From Limnohabitans sp. (GTDB taxonomy: Bacteria; Pseudomonadota; Gammaproteobacteria; Burkholderiales; Burkholderiaceae_C), in the NCBI GenBank assembly GCA_009693305.1, contig SHXN01000004.1:1-35947 (forward strand): a stretch of DNA of 35,947 nucleotides, written 5' to 3'. Positions 1-8,509 of the stretch are shown piece by piece. Position 1 is the stretch's first letter, and each line of letters starts with the position of its first letter. The position numbers and the translations under genes are program-made. The notes under the pieces are model-generated. The model did not search any database and was not told the DNA's origin. It saw only the letters and a program-made list of their open reading frames with translations.

Positions 1-233
1 TGCAAATGCGTCACCATGCCCCAAGCGCGACTGAGTCGCTCGGTTGCAACGTCTAAGGTGTGCGCTAAGTCATTCCATGTGGCTGGAAAATCGGGCTCAG
101 TGACCAAGGTCAGTGCAGCGTTGCAAATATAGAGTAAGTCGTCGATGTCGGATTCAATGTGTTCGGGTTCGATTTCTGAAAAACGTGGCAATCCGGAAAA
201 GTCTAATAAAGGGTTTAGTATTGTTGAGTTCAT
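1..233 (-). CDS. prlC: Oligopeptidase A-like M3 metallopeptidase, N-terminal part
   Basis: This gene runs off the left edge; only about 77 N-terminal codons are present, starting at an ATG read from 233 downward. It is not in the ORF track. The translation begins MNSTILNPLLDFSGLPRFSE and continues with EPEHIESDIDDLL and ATERLSRAWGMVTHL. This is the characteristic helical N-terminus of oligopeptidase A (PrlC/OpdA, peptidase family M3), a cytoplasmic zinc peptidase that degrades short peptides. The HExxH zinc motif lies far downstream, outside the window, so catalysis cannot be checked. The start lies only 4 bases past the folD stop on the same strand, so the two genes are probably co-transcribed. 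The family call rests on N-terminal similarity recalled from homologues; another M3 member such as Dcp is possible but fits less well. Confidence 0.8.
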   Translation of the reverse strand, partial: MNSTILNPLLDFSGLPRFSEIEPEHIESDIDDLLYICNAALTLVTEPDFPATWNDLAHTLDVATERLSRAWGMVTHL

Positions 234-237
234 AGAT

Positions 238-1089
238 TCAGTGAATATTTTTTTGAGCTGATTGCAAGGTATTGGCTAATAACAGAGTGATGGTCATAGG
301 GCCAACGCCTCCGGGCACGGGGGTGATGTGACTGGCAACTTGTCTGACGCCTTCAAAGTCGACGTCGCCACACAACTTGCCTTCGTCGTTTCGATTCATT
401 CCCACATCTAATACGACTGCGCCAGGTTTGACCATATCGGCGGTGAGAATATTTCTTTTGCCAACAGCGGCAACAATGACATCGGCTTGTAATGTGAGTG
501 CTTTGAGATTGTGGGTTTGGCTGTGGCAAATGGTGACGGTTGCGCTTTGTTGCAAAAGCATCATGGCCATGGGTTTACCGACGATGTTGCTGCGACCGAT
601 GACAACTGCATGCTTGCCTTTTAAATCATAAGAGATGCTCTCGAGCATCTTCATACATCCATGAGGCGTACAAGGCCAGTAACCTGGTAGCCCTGTTATT
701 AATGCGCCGGCACTGGCAACATGAAATCCATCGACATCTTTGTCGGGTGAAATGGCTTCAATCACGCGTTGGCTGTTGATATGGGAGGGCAGTGGCAATT
801 GAACCAAGATGCCATCAATTTTTGGGTCTTGATTGAGCGCATGCACACGCGCCAATAATTCTTTTTCTGTAGTTTGTGCATCGTATTTTTCTAACAGCGA
901 ATAAAAACCGACATCTTCGCAAGCCTTCACTTTGTTTCGCACATAAACCTGACTGGCAGAATCTTCGCCAATCAAAATAACGGCCAATCCCGGTTGAACG
1001 CCTTTTGCAACCAGTGCAGTGACTTGTTGAGCAATATCAGCACGAATTTTTTTAGAAAGAAGATTGCCGTCGATGAGTTGGGCTGTCAT
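238..1089 (-). CDS. folD: Bifunctional methylenetetrahydrofolate dehydrogenase/cyclohydrolase FolD
   Basis: FolD interconverts 5,10-methylene-, methenyl- and 10-formyl-tetrahydrofolate in the cytoplasm, supplying one-carbon units for purines and formyl-Met-tRNA. The 283-residue length is normal for the family. The catalytic-domain signature [25 protein letters not shown] is visible, with the family's active-site Lys in YVRNK. The NADP-binding part follows with [14 protein letters not shown], and the C-terminal signature [11 protein letters not shown] is intact. I start at the ATG at 1089 (MTAQLIDG). The track start at 1128 adds 13 residues that lie over an intrinsic terminator and match no homologue I recall. 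The gene lies downstream of the two-component regulator and 4 bases upstream of the M3 peptidase gene. Because a terminator separates it from the regulator, it probably needs a promoter close to its start or depends on readthrough. Confidence 0.96.
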   Translation of the reverse strand: MTAQLIDGNLLSKKIRADIAQQVTALVAKGVQPGLAVILIGEDSASQVYVRNKVKACEDVGFYSLLEKYDAQTTEKELLARVHALNQDPKIDGILVQLPLPSHINSQRVIEAISPDKDVDGFHVASAGALITGLPGYWPCTPHGCMKMLESISYDLKGKHAVVIGRSNIVGKPMAMMLLQQSATVTICHSQTHNLKALTLQADVIVAAVGKRNILTADMVKPGAVVLDVGMNRNDEGKLCGDVDFEGVRQVASHITPVPGGVGPMTITLLLANTLQSAQKNIH

Positions 1090-1115
1090 GTGTATCGATC
1101 TCAGGGTATGTAATG

Positions 1116-1137
1116 AAAACGCCCACATGAGCGGGCG
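1116..1137 (-). terminator. Intrinsic terminator of the sensor kinase/regulator operon
   Basis: Read on the minus strand, CGCCCGC-TCAT-GTGGGCG forms a 7-bp stem (one G-U pair) with a 4-base loop, followed directly by TTTT. It lies just after the response-regulator stop and before folD, as expected for a Rho-independent terminator. The T run is short, so termination may be incomplete. Confidence 0.65.
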
Positions 1138-1155
1138 CTGATCAGGTTGCGTAGT

Positions 1156-1782
1156 TTATGTTTTGGTTCCTGTCGGACCTAATGCTATTTTAAGTAAATC
1201 TGCCACGGTATTGGCGTTTAATTTTTCCATGATATTGGCGCGATGCGCTTCAACGGTTTTAATACTGATACCTAAATCATCTGCAATTTGTTTGTTAAGA
1301 CGACCTGCGACGATTCGCTCGAGCACTTGAGCCTCGCGTGAAGTGAGTTTGGCCATCAGTGCATCGCGATTAGCCGCTAATTGGTAGTCTGCAAAAGACT
1401 CTTTGGCTTGTTCGAGCATGCGTTCAACGAGCGAGACCAATTCTTCTTCTTTGAATGGTTTTTGTATGAAGTCCATGGCACCTTTTTTCATGGTGTCAAC
1501 TGCCATCGGCACGTCGCCATGTCCCGTAATAAATACGATGGGCAATGGTGAATTGCGTTCCACCAATCGATCTTGTAATTCAAGACCCGTCATGCCGCCC
1601 ATGCGAATATCAACAATTAAACAAGCGACTTCTTTGGGGTCGTATCGATTTAAAAATGTTTCAGCAGAATCAAAGCAACGAACGCGATAGTCTTTGCCCT
1701 CTAACAACCACTGCAAAGAATCACGGACCGCTTCATCATCATCGACGATGTAAATAGTGCCTTTTTTAGGAATCAAACTCAT
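1156..1782 (-). CDS. FixJ-family two-component response regulator (REC + LuxR-type HTH)
   Basis: This is a 208-residue DNA-binding response regulator. The receiver domain (about residues 8-125) has the acidic pocket D14-D15-D16, phospho-acceptor D58 in LIVDIRM, the switch Thr T86 in FITGHGD, and K108 in the KPF motif. The C-terminal LuxR/GerE helix-turn-helix (about 146-190, LTSREAQVLERIVAG ... ISIKTVEAHRANIMEKL) is complete. The MGGMTGLEL and KGAMDFIQKPF wording is typical of the FixJ/NarL-like group found with PAS-containing kinases. The sensor kinase gene lies 35 bases upstream on the same strand, so the two form a cognate pair. Its targets cannot be read from sequence. The divergently transcribed aceE operon beyond the kinase is the obvious positional candidate, and this is inference only. 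Confidence 0.93.
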   Translation of the reverse strand: MSLIPKKGTIYIVDDDEAVRDSLQWLLEGKDYRVRCFDSAETFLNRYDPKEVACLIVDIRMGGMTGLELQDRLVERNSPLPIVFITGHGDVPMAVDTMKKGAMDFIQKPFKEEELVSLVERMLEQAKESFADYQLAANRDALMAKLTSREAQVLERIVAGRLNKQIADDLGISIKTVEAHRANIMEKLNANTVADLLKIALGPTGTKT

Positions 1783-1817
1783 TGAAAACTCCGAGTAACT
1801 GGGTATAGCGCTTATGA

Positions 1818-4337
1818 TTAGGAAGACAAATGTTCAGTCCAAGCAGGGAGCCAAAAGGAAAACTGACATCCAATGATTTCTGTACGATTATAAAGGTTCT
1901 CAGCCTGCATTCTTCCTTGATGGGATTCCACAATACTACGGCATAAATTCAGTCCAATTCCCATTCCTTCTGTTTTTGTAGAGAAAAATGCCTCAAATAG
2001 CCGGTTTAATACCTCGGGAGCTAAGCCTTTACCGCTGTCTGTCACCTTGAACAAAACAGCCGATTGCCCCTTGATTTCAGCGGGCATGACATGAAGTTGA
2101 ACCAAACGTTGGTGATGGGGTCGGTTGGCTAGATCGATGGACTCGGCGGCGTTCTTCAATAGATTGATCAAAACTTGTTCAATCAGGATGGGATCTACCA
2201 TGACTTGAGGCAGGTCGTGAGCAAAGGTGTAATTGAGTTTGATCATGTGTCTGCGAAGTTCGATATTGGCGAGTTCCAAGGCTTCTGTCACCATTTCAGT
2301 GATGTTCGATGCCATGCGGTTGGCTTCACTTCTTTTGACAAAACTTTTAATGCGCTGAATGATTTGACCTGCTCTTTGCGCTTGGTGTGCTGTTTTTTCT
2401 AATGTTTTAAGAAGTTCTTCATCCGATATTTGTTTGCCTTGAATGCGCGAGACCATGCCGTTGCAATAATTGCTAATCGCTGTGAGCGGTTGATTGAGTT
2501 CGTGCGCAACGCTGGAGGCCATTTCACCCATGGTGATGAGTCGACTGGCCGATTGCGCGCGTTCTGCTTGTAGGGCAGACTGCTCTTCGGCCAGACGTCG
2601 CGGGGTGATATCCGTTGCAATCACCATCTGCGCCAATCGTCCATCCACCCAATTGAGATATCTGGATCGAACTTCGAGCCATTTATTAAGTTCAGGGATG
2701 AAAATTTCCGCATTTTCAGTCAAGGTTTCGGTGATACCCGCCACTGGAAAACCTGCCAAATCATCGACTGAATCATTTGCGTTGGATGATTTTGTTTTGG
2801 ATGTTCCTGCTTGCTTCACCATTTGTAGATGGCCTTCGCTGAGATTGCCAAACCACAGTCGATACAGTTTGTTGGTGAATAAAAGCTCGGAGCTTCCCAA
2901 AGGGGCGACCGAGACCGACGCGTCCAATGCTTCGAGTACTTTAGTGAATCGTTTATATGAAGCGGTGAGTTGTTCTCGAATTCGATTAGGTTCTGTGATG
3001 TCGGTCATGGACGTCATCCAACCCGTGTGCTTCGATCGTGCGTCAACCAAGGGCGAAACATACAAGCGCGCATCAAATACCGTTGCATTTTTTCTTTTGA
3101 CGCGCACTTGAAATCCGGTCGACGTGGTTCTGCCTTGTAATTCGTCGGCTAATTTACTGGTTAATATTTCTTTGTCCTCATCGGGCCAATACGGAAAAGG
3201 GGGCATTAGACCCACCAACTCTGCTTCGGTCCAACCCGTCATTTGACAAAAAGCAGTATTCACATAAGTAATCTTGCCGTTCAAGTCCATGGCCCGCATG
3301 CCAGTCAAAATTGAGTTTTCCATCGCCCGTCGAAAATTAGTTTCTGCAATCAACGCTTGCTGCGCTTGCAGTCTTCGACGCGTGTGTCTCCAGGTTCCGA
3401 TGAGAAGCCAAATGGTGATGCCACTGAGCGCCATCACAAGCCAAAACATACCGTTTGCAATGAGGCCTTGTGAAGTTCGGTAAATTTGGGCTCTTAAATT
3501 CAGGCTATTGCCAACAGGCGACACGGGAATGGTGAACTCAAAAGTTTTATTAGACCAAGGGAGGAGTGAATTTTTGCGATTGATCGAGGAGATCGATTGA
3601 CCTGCAAGAATATTTCCTTTGCCGTCTAAAAAAGCAACCGCATGGTGCGATCGAATGTCGGTTGGGATGGTGTATCGAAGTAATCCATCGATCGAAAAAT
3701 CAGCCATTACCACACCTTCAAATTTGGAGTGCATGGAGATGGGTAAGTGCAACTCCAAAATGCTCTCTATACTTTGCCCTTTTGTGTTGGAATAAACAGG
3801 CTCTGAATAAACTGAAATCTTTAAATCTTTTGCAAGATTGAATGTGTTGATGGTCTCCAGTTGTTTTAATTTCTTACCCACAGAGTGCATTTGATTGAGT
3901 TGCACAGATGGCGCTGAAAAACTAGACTTGATTCGTTGGTTTTGATCGATCCAAGTGATTGCGTTTATTTCAGGATATTGTGTAACCAAGCCTTGAGATT
4001 CTTTGATGAATTCTTCGGGGCCGATTTCTTTATTGGATATTTCTCTTGCGATGCGCATCAATTGCTCTTGTCGTTCCAGCAATTTCAATCGCAGTTGTTG
4101 CTGTGCGTATTCAAGCTCGCGTTGCGCGCTTTCTTGTTCTCTTTCGATCTCTTCAACTCGAAGATAGGCAATCGTCACAACAATGGCCACAAAAAACAGG
4201 GTGACCGCGCCCAATGGGGCAAGCAAAGCCAATCGGTCTTGATGGCTCGGGCTTTGGACTCGCCACCAATTCAGCCACTTTTGGTTTAGTTTTTTGGGAA
4301 TAGCTGATATTTGAGGGTAATTGAATTGCACAAGCAT
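1818..4337 (-). CDS. Membrane-bound PAS-domain sensor histidine kinase
   Basis: This 839-residue inner-membrane kinase is presumed to phosphorylate the adjacent FixJ-type regulator. A first membrane helix lies at about residues 36-59 (LALLAPLGAVTLFFVAIVV), followed by a Glu/Gln-rich coiled coil and a periplasmic region of about 200 residues that I cannot assign. A second helix follows around residue 300 (FWLVMALSGITIWLLIG). At least one clear PAS domain comes next (AMDLNGKITYVNTAFCQMTGWTEAELVG, about 340-450), then a probable second PAS-like segment. The HisKA box MGEMASSVAHELNQPLTAISN puts the phospho-His at H612. The ATPase domain shows LINLLKNAAESI (N box), VTDSGKGLAPE (G1) and TEGMGIGLNLCRSIVE. 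The layout resembles DctB/FixL-type kinases. I see no strong Shine-Dalgarno before the ATG at 4337. The input signal is unknown. Confidence 0.92.
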   Translation of the reverse strand: MLVQFNYPQISAIPKKLNQKWLNWWRVQSPSHQDRLALLAPLGAVTLFFVAIVVTIAYLRVEEIEREQESAQRELEYAQQQLRLKLLERQEQLMRIAREISNKEIGPEEFIKESQGLVTQYPEINAITWIDQNQRIKSSFSAPSVQLNQMHSVGKKLKQLETINTFNLAKDLKISVYSEPVYSNTKGQSIESILELHLPISMHSKFEGVVMADFSIDGLLRYTIPTDIRSHHAVAFLDGKGNILAGQSISSINRKNSLLPWSNKTFEFTIPVSPVGNSLNLRAQIYRTSQGLIANGMFWLVMALSGITIWLLIGTWRHTRRRLQAQQALIAETNFRRAMENSILTGMRAMDLNGKITYVNTAFCQMTGWTEAELVGLMPPFPYWPDEDKEILTSKLADELQGRTTSTGFQVRVKRKNATVFDARLYVSPLVDARSKHTGWMTSMTDITEPNRIREQLTASYKRFTKVLEALDASVSVAPLGSSELLFTNKLYRLWFGNLSEGHLQMVKQAGTSKTKSSNANDSVDDLAGFPVAGITETLTENAEIFIPELNKWLEVRSRYLNWVDGRLAQMVIATDITPRRLAEEQSALQAERAQSASRLITMGEMASSVAHELNQPLTAISNYCNGMVSRIQGKQISDEELLKTLEKTAHQAQRAGQIIQRIKSFVKRSEANRMASNITEMVTEALELANIELRRHMIKLNYTFAHDLPQVMVDPILIEQVLINLLKNAAESIDLANRPHHQRLVQLHVMPAEIKGQSAVLFKVTDSGKGLAPEVLNRLFEAFFSTKTEGMGIGLNLCRSIVESHQGRMQAENLYNRTEIIGCQFSFWLPAWTEHLSS

Positions 4338-4488
4338 AGTTTAGTAATAAATAATGAAGAATCAATGCTTTTAAATTTTATATTGTGAAATTTATATTTA
4401 CTATTTGAAATTTTAATTAAAATGTAGGAAAATATGAACTTCGGATATAAAACCAGAAATAGAGCTTGAAACGAATAAGGAGCATCGC
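4338..4488. promoter_or_regulatory. AT-rich divergent promoter region between sensor kinase and aceE
   Basis: This 151-base, very AT-rich gap carries the start regions of both the kinase (minus) and aceE (plus). On the plus strand TTGAAA (4405-4410) is followed after 17 bases by GAAAAT (4428-4433), a plausible sigma70-type pair. A separate TATAAA at 4446-4451 is an alternative -10. The aceE Shine-Dalgarno AAGGAG sits at 4477-4482, six bases before its ATG. No operator for the neighbouring regulator could be recognised by eye. Confidence 0.45.
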
Positions 4489-7200
4489 ATGTCAGCACCA
4501 CCTCATGATTTAAAAACTTTCGCCATTAACGATGCCGATAGTCAAGAGACGCGTGAATGGTTGGACGCTTTAACTGCCGTCATTGCCACCGAAGGGCCTG
4601 AGCGTGCACATTTCTTATTAGAGCAATTGTTAGAGCATGCGCGAGAAAGTAGCATTGATATGCTGTTTTCTGCCAACACGGGCTATATTAATACGATTGA
4701 ACCCGATCAAGAAGAGCGTTGTCCAGGAAATATTGAAATAGAAGAGCGTTTGCGCGCTTATATGCGTTGGAATGCCATGGCCATGGTGGTCAAGGCCAAT
4801 CGACACAACCCAGAAGACGGTGGCGACTTGGGTGGTCATATCGGTTCATTTGCTTCATTGGCGCATTTGTTTGGCGCGGGTTTCAATCATTTTTGGCATG
4901 CTGAAAATGAAAATCATGGCGGTGATTTGTTGTTTATCCAAGGCCATGTTTCACCTGGCGTTTATGCACGTGCATTTCTCGAAGGTCGTTTAAGCGAAGA
5001 GCAGTTGTTAAATTTCAGACAAGAGGTCGATGGCAAAGGACTATCGAGCTATCCACACCCGAAGTTGATGCCCGAGTTTTGGCAGTTTCCAACCGTATCG
5101 ATGGGCTTGGGCCCTTTGATGGCTATTTATCAAGCACGTTTTCTCAAGTATTTACACGCGCGCGGCATTGCCAACACCGAAAACCGCAAGGTTTGGGTTT
5201 TTTGCGGTGATGGCGAAATGGACGAAGTCGAATCTTTAGGCGCGATTGGTTTGGCGGCGCGCGAAAATTTAGACAATCTTATTTTTGTTGTTAACTGCAA
5301 TTTGCAACGACTCGACGGCCCCGTGCGTGGCAACGGAAAAATCATTCAAGAACTTGAAAGCGGGTTTCGTGGCACAGGTTGGAATGTGATCAAGCTCATT
5401 TGGGGTAGCAACTGGGATCCTTTATTAGCCCGCGATAAAGACGGCGCATTGCATCGCGTCATGATGGAAACTCTGGACGGTGATTACCAAGCGCTTAAAG
5501 CAAATGACGGTGCGTACGTCAGAAAACATTTCTTTGGCAAAGACCCTAAAACATTAGAGATGGTTGCCAAGATGAGCGATGACGAAATTTGGAATTTGCG
5601 CCGCGGCGGTCATGATCCACAAAAAGTTTATGCGGCTTATGCAGCGGCAGTCAAACACAAAGGGCAGCCCACGGTTTTATTGATTAAAACCGTCAAAGGT
5701 TTTGGTATGGGTTCTGCAGGCGAGGGTAAAAACACGGTTCATCAAACCAAAAAACTCACCGACGAAGACATCAAAATTTTCCGCGATCGATTCAATATTC
5801 CAATCCCAGATAGCGATTTAGCCAAGTTGCCTTTTTATAAGCCAGCCGACGATACACCTGAGATGCAATATTTACATGAGCGTCGCAAAGCTTTGGGTGG
5901 TTATTTGCCGCATCGCCGTGTGAAAGCCGACGAGCAATTTACGGTGCCAGCTCTAGAAATATTCAAAGCGGTATTAGAGCCAACTGCTGAGGGCCGTGAA
6001 ATTTCTACGACGCAAGCCTATGTTCGGTTCTTAACTCAGTTGTTGCGTGATCAAGCCCTAGGGCTACGCGTGGTTCCTATTTTGGTTGATGAGGCGCGTA
6101 CTTTTGGAATGGAGGGATTGTTTCGACAAATTGGAATTTATAACCCTGCAGGCCAACAATACACGCCTGTAGATAAAGACCAAGTGATGTATTACAAGGA
6201 AGATAAGCAAGGTCAAATTTTGCAAGAAGGCATCAACGAAGCGGGTGGTATCAGCAGTTGGATTGCTGCGGCAACTTCTTATTCGACCAACAACCGCATC
6301 ATGATTCCGTTTTATGTGTATTACTCAATGTTTGGTTTTCAACGCGTTGGAGATTTGGCTTGGGCGGCGGGGGACATGCAAGCCAGAGGATTTTTGCTGG
6401 GCGGCACATCGGGTCGCACGACTCTCAATGGTGAAGGTTTACAGCATGAAGATGGGCACAGCCATATTTTGGCAGGCACGATTCCCAATTGCATCAGCTA
6501 CGACCCCACCTTTGCGCATGAAATTGGCGTCATCATGCAACACGGACTCAAACGCATGGTCGAAAAACAAGAAAATATTTTTTATTACCTCACGCTTCTC
6601 AACGAAAACTATCCCATGCCAGGCCTAGAAAAAGGGACCGAAGAGCAAATTATCAAAGGCATGTATTTGTTGCAAAAAGGCGAGGACACCAAAAAATCAT
6701 TGTGTGTTAATTTATTAGGGTCAGGTTCTATTTTGCGTGAATCGATTGCTGCGCGCGAATTGCTTACCAAGGATTGGGGCATCGCCGCTAATGTTTGGAG
6801 TTGCACCAGTTTTAATGAGTTGGCACGCGACGGCGCTGCCACCGAGCGTTGGAACCTGTTGCATCCCTCACAAAAACCACGCACAGCTTTTGTCATCGAA
6901 CAATTAGGTGCGTATGCAGGCCCCGTAGTTGCTTCAACTGACTATATGAAATCATTTGCCGATCAAATTCGTGCCTATATACCCAAGGGACGAACTTATA
7001 AAGTTTTAGGAACCGATGGTTTTGGTCGTAGCGATTTCCGCAAAAAATTGCGCGAGCATTTTGAAATTAATCGGCATTACATTGTGATTGCCGCACTCAA
7101 GGCTTTGAATGAAGATGGTGAATTGCCTCTAGAAAAAGTGGTGGAGGCCATTACCAAATACGGCATTCAAATCGACAAAATCAACCCACTGTACGCATAA
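4489..7200 (+). CDS. aceE: Pyruvate dehydrogenase E1 component, homodimeric type
   Basis: AceE performs the thiamine-diphosphate-dependent decarboxylation of pyruvate and reductive acetylation of the lipoyl arm of E2, the first step of the pyruvate dehydrogenase complex. At 903 residues it is full length for the single-chain (alpha2) E1 of Proteobacteria. The opening (DADSQETREWLDALTAVIATEGPERAHFLLEQLLEHAR) is diagnostic. The ThDP motif begins GDGEMDEVESLGAI and ends near NCNLQRLDGPVRGNGKI. The family segments GHSHILAGTIPNCISYDPTFAHE and GSGSILRES are intact. The start is well supported by AAGGAG six bases upstream. It is the first gene of aceE-aceF-lpdA, with 16 bases to aceF, and is divergent from the sensor kinase. 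Confidence 0.98.
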   Translation: MSAPPHDLKTFAINDADSQETREWLDALTAVIATEGPERAHFLLEQLLEHARESSIDMLFSANTGYINTIEPDQEERCPGNIEIEERLRAYMRWNAMAMVVKANRHNPEDGGDLGGHIGSFASLAHLFGAGFNHFWHAENENHGGDLLFIQGHVSPGVYARAFLEGRLSEEQLLNFRQEVDGKGLSSYPHPKLMPEFWQFPTVSMGLGPLMAIYQARFLKYLHARGIANTENRKVWVFCGDGEMDEVESLGAIGLAARENLDNLIFVVNCNLQRLDGPVRGNGKIIQELESGFRGTGWNVIKLIWGSNWDPLLARDKDGALHRVMMETLDGDYQALKANDGAYVRKHFFGKDPKTLEMVAKMSDDEIWNLRRGGHDPQKVYAAYAAAVKHKGQPTVLLIKTVKGFGMGSAGEGKNTVHQTKKLTDEDIKIFRDRFNIPIPDSDLAKLPFYKPADDTPEMQYLHERRKALGGYLPHRRVKADEQFTVPALEIFKAVLEPTAEGREISTTQAYVRFLTQLLRDQALGLRVVPILVDEARTFGMEGLFRQIGIYNPAGQQYTPVDKDQVMYYKEDKQGQILQEGINEAGGISSWIAAATSYSTNNRIMIPFYVYYSMFGFQRVGDLAWAAGDMQARGFLLGGTSGRTTLNGEGLQHEDGHSHILAGTIPNCISYDPTFAHEIGVIMQHGLKRMVEKQENIFYYLTLLNENYPMPGLEKGTEEQIIKGMYLLQKGEDTKKSLCVNLLGSGSILRESIAARELLTKDWGIAANVWSCTSFNELARDGAATERWNLLHPSQKPRTAFVIEQLGAYAGPVVASTDYMKSFADQIRAYIPKGRTYKVLGTDGFGRSDFRKKLREHFEINRHYIVIAALKALNEDGELPLEKVVEAITKYGIQIDKINPLYA

Positions 7201-7216
7201 AGTCGGAGAAAAAATC

Positions 7217-8500
7217 ATGGCATCAATAGAAATCAAAGTCCCTGATATTGGCGACTTCAAAGACGTGGCAGTGATTGAGTTATTGGTTAAACCAGGCGAC
7301 ATCATCAAAGTGGAGCAATCCCTTGTCACGGTCGAATCAGATAAAGCTTCAATGGAAATTCCTTCTTCTGCAACTGGCGTGCTCAAAGAACTCAAAGTGA
7401 AGATGGGCGATAAACTCAATATTGGTGATTTGTTGGCTGTTATAGAAGTATCGGGCGAGGCAGTTGTTGCCACTCGTGCACCTGCCGCTGTCGTTGCGTC
7501 TTCTGCGCCTTCACCCGCTGCAACTGCTGTCACCGCTCAAGCACACCATCTACAAGAAATACCATCAGGTCAACTCCCGCACGCGTCACCATCGATTCGA
7601 AAATTTGCACGCGAGTTAGGTGTTCCTCTAAATCAAGTCAAAGGCTCGGGCAACAAAGGCAGGATCACACTTGAAGACGTTCAAAACTTTACCAGCGCAG
7701 TGATGTCGGGTGCGATGCAAACCAAAGCGCAACAAAGCAATGGATCTTCCGGCAACTCAGGCGCAGGACTTGGCTTAATTCCATGGCCCCAAGTGGACTT
7801 CGCCAAGTTTGGCCCAATAGAGCGCAAAGAAATGGGTCGCATCAAAAAAATCAGCGGTGCCAATTTGTTGCGTAACTCCATCATGATTCCTGCGGTGACC
7901 AATCACGATGATGCTGACATCACAGAATTAGAAGCATTCAGAATTTCTACCAATAAAGAAAATGAAAAATCGGGCGTCAAAGTGACGATGCTTGCATTTT
8001 TAATCAAAGCCTGCGTTGCAGCGCTCAAAAAATATCCCGAATTCAACAGTTCTCTCGATGGCGATGCGTTGGTTTATAAAAATTATTGGCACATCGGATT
8101 TGCGGCCGATACGCCCAATGGTTTGATGGTACCTGTGATTAAAAACGCCGATCAAAAAGGCATCTTGCAAATCAGTCAAGAGATGTCGGAACTCGCCAAA
8201 AAAGCACGTGAAGGAAAACTCAGTCCTGCAGAAATGACGGGCGCATCTTTCACGATTTCAAGCTTGGGTGGTATTGGTGGCAAATATTTCACTGCCATCA
8301 TCAACGCACCTGAAGTGGCCATCTTGGGTGTTTGTAAAAGCACGATGGAGCCCGTGTGGGACGGCAAACAATTTGTACCTCGTTTGATGTTGCCCTTGAG
8401 TTTGACTTGGGATCATCGCGTGATCGACGGTGCAGCAGCCGCGCGATTTAACGCGTTATTAGGTCAAACTTTGAGCGATTTTCGCCGCGTACTTCTTTAA
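7217..8500 (+). CDS. aceF: Pyruvate dehydrogenase E2, dihydrolipoyllysine acetyltransferase
   Basis: AceF is the core of the pyruvate dehydrogenase complex and transfers acetyl groups from the lipoyl arm to CoA. Domains in order: one lipoyl domain (about 1-78, lipoyl-lysine K43 in ESDKASME); an Ala/Pro-rich linker; an E1/E3-binding domain (about 120-155, SPSIRKFARELGVPLNQVKGSG); a second linker; and the catalytic domain with the C-terminal motif DHRVIDG, catalytic His H400. With 427 residues and a single lipoyl domain it is at the short end for AceF; many proteobacterial AceF proteins carry two or three. The next gene, lpdA, carries another lipoyl domain at its own N-terminus. A GGAGA Shine-Dalgarno precedes the ATG, which is 16 bases after aceE and 9 bases before lpdA. 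Confidence 0.97.
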   Translation: MASIEIKVPDIGDFKDVAVIELLVKPGDIIKVEQSLVTVESDKASMEIPSSATGVLKELKVKMGDKLNIGDLLAVIEVSGEAVVATRAPAAVVASSAPSPAATAVTAQAHHLQEIPSGQLPHASPSIRKFARELGVPLNQVKGSGNKGRITLEDVQNFTSAVMSGAMQTKAQQSNGSSGNSGAGLGLIPWPQVDFAKFGPIERKEMGRIKKISGANLLRNSIMIPAVTNHDDADITELEAFRISTNKENEKSGVKVTMLAFLIKACVAALKKYPEFNSSLDGDALVYKNYWHIGFAADTPNGLMVPVIKNADQKGILQISQEMSELAKKAREGKLSPAEMTGASFTISSLGGIGGKYFTAIINAPEVAILGVCKSTMEPVWDGKQFVPRLMLPLSLTWDHRVIDGAAAARFNALLGQTLSDFRRVLL

Positions 8501-8509
8501 GGATTGAAA

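Noticed and set aside
1090-1128. N-terminal extension of FolD in the ORF track ([13 protein letters not shown])
   Set aside because: It lies over the minus-strand terminator hairpin and its T run, and FolD proteins normally begin at the MTAQLIDG-like segment.
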